Source: Opisthorchis felineus
Lineage: Eukaryota; Platyhelminthes; Trematoda; Opisthorchiida; Opisthorchiidae
Length of the DNA stretch: 64,000 nucleotides
Direction of reading: 5' to 3'
Assembly (NCBI GenBank): GCA_004794785.1
Contig: SJOL01010112.1
Location: 30,483-94,482 of the forward strand
This document shows, one piece after another, positions 60,281 through 64,000 of this stretch (the stretch's first letter is position 1; each line of letters opens with the position of its first letter). A program made the translations under genes and the position numbers. The notes under the pieces were generated by a model, which had not been told where the DNA came from, did no database searches, and was given only the letters and a program-made list of their open reading frames with translations.

Positions 60281-62647
60281 CGCAATACTGCACACAAAAG
60301 TCATTTGAAGCACTAACTAACCTCGGTTTATAAAACGGCTATTAGTTAGTAATGATATAATAGAAACTGTTCGGTAACTCGCTGCACTCTACCGAAAAAA
60401 TGAGTAGGCTAAATCCTGCCATCGAAAACCCTTTGCTTTAGGTGACAAGTCTGATTGACACGTTAGATCATGGTCGTTGAATAAAAGCAGCCCATGTTGA
60501 ATCCTTTGAAGCTGGACCAAGTTATACCACTTGCTTATATACGCTTAGCTTGCCCTCTTCCTTGTCCATTTCGGGACACAAAAGACGAATTTCTCGGAAT
60601 ATTGACAGTTCGTCCTCGGCCAAAATATTGAGAACAATCGTTAGCACTCCTATAGTGAGAAAACTTGTAGGTTCCTTGTGAGTGTAAATTTACTGTCCTT
60701 AGTTGAAGAAGGTCTGCTTAGGCGGTTCAGTCGATCGACACAACCACTGCTGGGTGGTAGTTCGAGGTGTCGGACAGACCAATCACATCGCCTTTTCAAA
60801 TTTGACGATTTAAATGCCTCTAGTGTGTGCTGGTGGAGTCGTGGTAACGTGTTCACCCTGTTCACCAGATGTCCTGAGTTCAGACTCCAACATAGCCTAG
60901 GATATGGACTTCTGGTTTGCTCAAACGAAAGCGAGACTCTGGTCCAGTGCTACTCCCCTTGATATGGATTCGCCAGAATCGTTGCGCCAGGATAGGAAGA
61001 CCACTATTCAAATCAGAGTGATGTGAACGCGGACAATTAAAGAAATTTATGAAAGTCTTCAGTAAAACGCCGCTATATTCTTTGTAATAATAACAAGGTA
61101 CACAGCTCAGTCAGCTCTTTGAAGTTGGACAGACGGTACGCGTCATTCGGCACATCTGATTTGTTCATATGTTTGTTTTGCTCAAAGAATTGTCCTTGTC
61201 TAATGATATTTTGTAACTTCTTTTGTAAAAACACTTACAATCTTTATGAGCTTCGTGCAGTTAATTCCGGCAGGTGATGAAACCGGAGGTAACAACTGTG
61301 ACAAGTGGGGCAAGCACTTTTCCACTGGCACAACACGACTACTATATAATTTCAGTGTTTCTTATCCTCACATAAGTCCAAATGAACACGGTTCACTTGC
61401 ATTCAAATTATAATGGCGAATTAGTCGTCCAATTCTTTGACTAGAGGCGACATCAAGTGGCAGCAACTTTGACTCATTCGAATCGAAACATAAGGGTGAT
61501 ATTGTTCGGGTTAGTAATAATACCGACAATAAAATAATCACTGTGGTTCGTTATTTTGTTACTCGACTATGGAAAACGATAGCCTCATTGACCGAAAAGC
61601 CACGACAAGACTTTCTCACCAGTTGGTTGGCTACGTGACGCCGATTCAAAGTTTAGCCCACATTTGATCGAGGACTTTGGGAACGGTTCCGACTGTGGTT
61701 TGAACATGGAAGTGAAAGCCCACAACTTTGTGCTTATCCGGGTAGCTGCTAATCGATATCGATTTTCCAATTCGGAAACGCAAATAAAATCTTGTGAATA
61801 ACTTTTTACTTATTCGCTCTGATTACGATTATTTTTGGTCACTGTTTTTGTGGTTGCTTTAAGTGGTTGAGTGGCAAAACGGATGTGCTGAGTGGTGGGC
61901 ATTCGCGTACAGTAGGCCATCGGACCTGTTGGTTGTTACTGCGCATAAGTAATACACCTACCTGCCTTTGTTCGTCAATCTCACGAACTCAGAATTCGTC
62001 TCCAAGACAGGGGATAAATGGTTTATCAACAGTTTGTTGCACATTAGCCACTCGTTCGGTGGTAGGCGACTACGTATGTACCTGGAGGCAACAACCTCTG
62101 TTAAGGTCAGCTGTTGTGTCAACCTTCGTGTAATGCAGTTTGAGGTGAGAAATTATGCGTAATATTCTTCGTCTATCTACACGGTATGGGTGCAACCAAC
62201 AAGAGGTCAAAATAGGTCAAATCAGTAAGGTAATTAAAACAAATTCCGGGTGCTTATCTTTCCTGTCCTTCCTATAATCATCGGTGGCATTGATAGAATT
62301 CGACACCGATGCTGCTTTGACGACAGCTCACTTGATGGGAGTCTTTTGAGAAAATACGAACGAAAGGATAATGTGGGGCGGTCTAATCCCAGCCCATGGA
62401 GACAAAGCTCATTCTGGATTGTTTCCAGGCCTACATGGTGTAACGGTATATCTCATTACCGTGACCGTACGTATTCTATTTTGGCCAATTGAAAGATCGG
62501 AAATCGGGTTTTAACGCGTTCTTAAAAAGGAACTCCGGTTTGGCACCAATGTACTGTGTAACGCAACTTGTTTTTCTTTGAAGTAACAAATAAGTTTTCA
62601 CTCACTCGTTAGCCGTCCTCACCTATTACTCTCCACATTTCTCGCAG
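60281..62647 (+). other. Tetraspanin intron 4, remainder
   Basis: There is no gene. A tRNA-like stretch at 60835-60890 (GTGGTAACGTGTTCACCCTG ... GAGTTCAGACTCC) may be a fragment of a second SINE family, but no second copy was identified. It ends in ...ccacatttctcgcag. Confidence 0.6.
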
Positions 62648-62800
62648 TTCAAATGTTGCGGAGTTACTGGCTATCGGGACTGGCAGCACGTGCTTGGGAG
62701 CACACTGGTACCTGAAAGTTGTTGTTCGGACCCGGAACATTGTGTGCGCCAGTACGAAGACATACCGAACGGGTCAGTTCCTCCAGGAGTTCAAGCAAGA
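62648..62800 (+). CDS. Tetraspanin, exon 5 (CCG motif and cysteine-rich large loop)
   Basis: A 51-codon exon in phase 0 on both sides. It starts F-K-C-C-G-V-T-G-Y-R-D-W, the diagnostic CCG motif, then PESCCSD (the family's P-x-S-C-C) and E-H-C-V-R. This gives five of the six loop cysteines (residues 148, 149, 170, 171 and 177 of the model), with the sixth in exon 7, so a three-disulfide loop is expected. It ends N-G-S-V-P-P-G-V-Q-A-R; N-G-S is a second possible glycosylation site. Confidence 0.95.
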
Positions 62801-62910
62801 GTAAGTGTACGCTTTAGACCAACTGGTGGAAGCACCTATACGTGTTTCGTCCGTTTACCCTCACCCCTCATCATATCTGTGCATCACTTTCCAATGTGCT
62901 GCTTTTCCAG

Positions 62911-62931
62911 GATCTTTACGATGTCGTCCGA
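62911..62931 (+). CDS. Tetraspanin, candidate 21-nt micro-exon 6
   Basis: A strong acceptor (gctgcttttccag) is followed by DLYDVVR in phase 0 and a gtagag donor. Joined to exon 7 this gives ...Q-A-R-D-L-Y-D-V-V-R-G-C-L, which closely follows the family pattern of an aromatic a few residues before the last G-C. An alternative donor (gttcca at 62968) would make a 57-nt exon, and skipping it also keeps the frame. The acceptor is convincing; the 3' end is not settled. Confidence 0.5.
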
Positions 62932-63594
62932 GTAGAGCTACTTCACTGTTCACCGTATCACAGGAAGGTTCCACGAAATTATGGACCACTATAGCTGCCG
63001 AAATCAACCGGGTTTAGCTTTTTTTACCTTCTAGTAACTGAATATTTGATTCTAGAGGAAGGGAAGGGAAGAAGGAGCAGCAAAGGTTCAACGACGGTTC
63101 AAACAATTATCCATAAAAATCGAATTATGTTCATCACATATCCACTAAAAGTTGAATGGTACGGGGCCTTACAGTGTTGTCCCAGAACCTGTAACGCATA
63201 GTTGGTAAAGAAATGCGGTGACTGCCGAGCATCTCTGCTTTGCTCTTCTGTGTATGCTTCATACACCAGTATCCGTTCACTTTTATCAGCCAGTTCTCTT
63301 TAAAACTACGTTTATTTTTGGATACGTTAGTTCCCAAGTATTAGTTTAAGTCATCCTCAACTTTAGTACGACCATGTTTTTAAAAAATCAGAATAATTTA
63401 TTAGCAGAAGATTTTTGTACTTCGTAAACGTCTCGTCGATGTGAGTCTTGATGTCTAATGCCAACTCACCCCGTTCAGTGCGGCGATCTATGGGAAACCT
63501 AACCTCAGCCCAGGGTATCACTGGCATATCTGCTTATCTATTCCAATGCCCACCTATATCAAGTGTTGCTTCATATCGCTGTTTTTTTTTTCAG

Positions 63595-63756
63595 GGATGT
63601 CTTATAGCCATCACGTCGTGGATTCGAGGAAACAGCAGTATCGTAATCATTACTGTCCTCAGCTGCGGCACGTTGCAACTTCTGGGAATTGTATTCGGCT
63701 TTCTACTGGCCCACCGACTCAGAAGCTCCGGTCAGAAGGTTCAAGGGGCTGGATGA
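63595..63756 (+). CDS. Tetraspanin, exon 7 (last loop Cys, TM4, C-terminus)
   Basis: A 54-codon terminal exon after a T-rich acceptor (gttttttttttcag). It begins GCLIAITSWIRGN, supplying the sixth loop cysteine and the E helix, then TM4 (SIVIITVLSCGTLQLLGIVF, G-F-L-L-A), and a short basic cytosolic tail HRLRSSGQKVQGAG before TGA. The phase 0 start fits either exon 5 or 6. A tail of this size is normal for the family; no canonical Tyr-based sorting motif is present at the end. Confidence 0.93.
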   Translation, partial: GCLIAITSWIRGNSSIVIITVLSCGTLQLLGIVFGFLLAHRLRSSGQKVQGAG

Positions 63757-64000
63757 TACACGGCTTCGATAACAGCTGCTATTTCCCTATCAAGGTGTTA
63801 TATCTTTTCGGTTGATTTTTCCTTGGGAAATATACAAGTTTCGCCGTAGGACCATCTGTTACTCCTGACACGTTCCGGGGCTGGCTTCTGTTTGGTTTCC
63901 GTCAACTCTGTTACCAACGGCTTGCTGTTGCAGAACATCCTGGAGAATGAGCGAAAACTCCGTGTGGCAAATATCACCCACCTATTTGAAAACGCTTTTT
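63757..64000 (+). other. Tetraspanin 3' flank
   Basis: The 3' UTR and beyond. No AATAAA was seen before the window ends, so the polyadenylation site may lie outside. Confidence 0.6.

Noticed and set aside
1..64000. CRISPR arrays, operons, riboswitches or bacterial-type genes
   Set aside because: The genes are intron-split with eukaryotic splice sites; no regularly spaced repeats with unique spacers occur.

Overview
The window looks like nuclear DNA of a flatworm, most likely a digenean fluke. GC content is intermediate, the genes are cut into short exons by kilobase-sized introns (with a few tiny introns), there are no operons, and the introns are full of decayed RTE-like retroposons, a MULE-like transposase relic, tRNA-derived SINEs and a hammerhead-ribozyme repeat. 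The species cannot be told from sequence alone. Most open frames longer than 60 codons are chance frames; only two host genes are supported, both on the + strand.

About 7.5-39.7 kb: a MAP1/futsch-type microtubule-associated protein. Seven exons are supported, plus one tentative exon at the 5' side. They encode the end of the conserved N-terminal domain (the FPGG segment and its continuation), one very large exon of about 1,370 codons (a basic Ala/Pro/Lys tract, then a long acidic disordered region with ~73-residue repeats), three short linker exons, and the conserved C-terminal light-chain domain ending at a stop at 39683. Every junction proposed between supported exons keeps the reading frame. 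The first part of the N-terminal domain was not found and may lie upstream of the window.

About 9.2-15.4 kb, inside a 7.6-kb MAP1 intron: a nest of mobile-element relics. It holds a MULE/SWIM transposase pseudogene on the minus strand, an inverted partial copy of its 5' end, and two divergently oriented RTE-like LINE relics. A third LINE relic is at 53.6-54.3 kb.

About 49.7-63.8 kb: a complete seven-exon tetraspanin (four membrane segments, CCG motif, six-cysteine large loop). Its introns are all phase 0 and range from 44 nt to more than 8 kb.

The most interesting signal is a dispersed, partly tandem ~294-bp repeat. One copy, antisense at 28415-28457, carries a textbook hammerhead ribozyme with intact core, stems I and II and a palindromic stem III. 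Seven other copies or fragments in the window are mutated or lack the core. This is the architecture of metazoan retrozymes, small HHR-bearing retroelements. Other signals are a perfect 25-bp-arm palindrome at 58.0 kb, two tRNA-like SINE copies, and two more dispersed repeat families.
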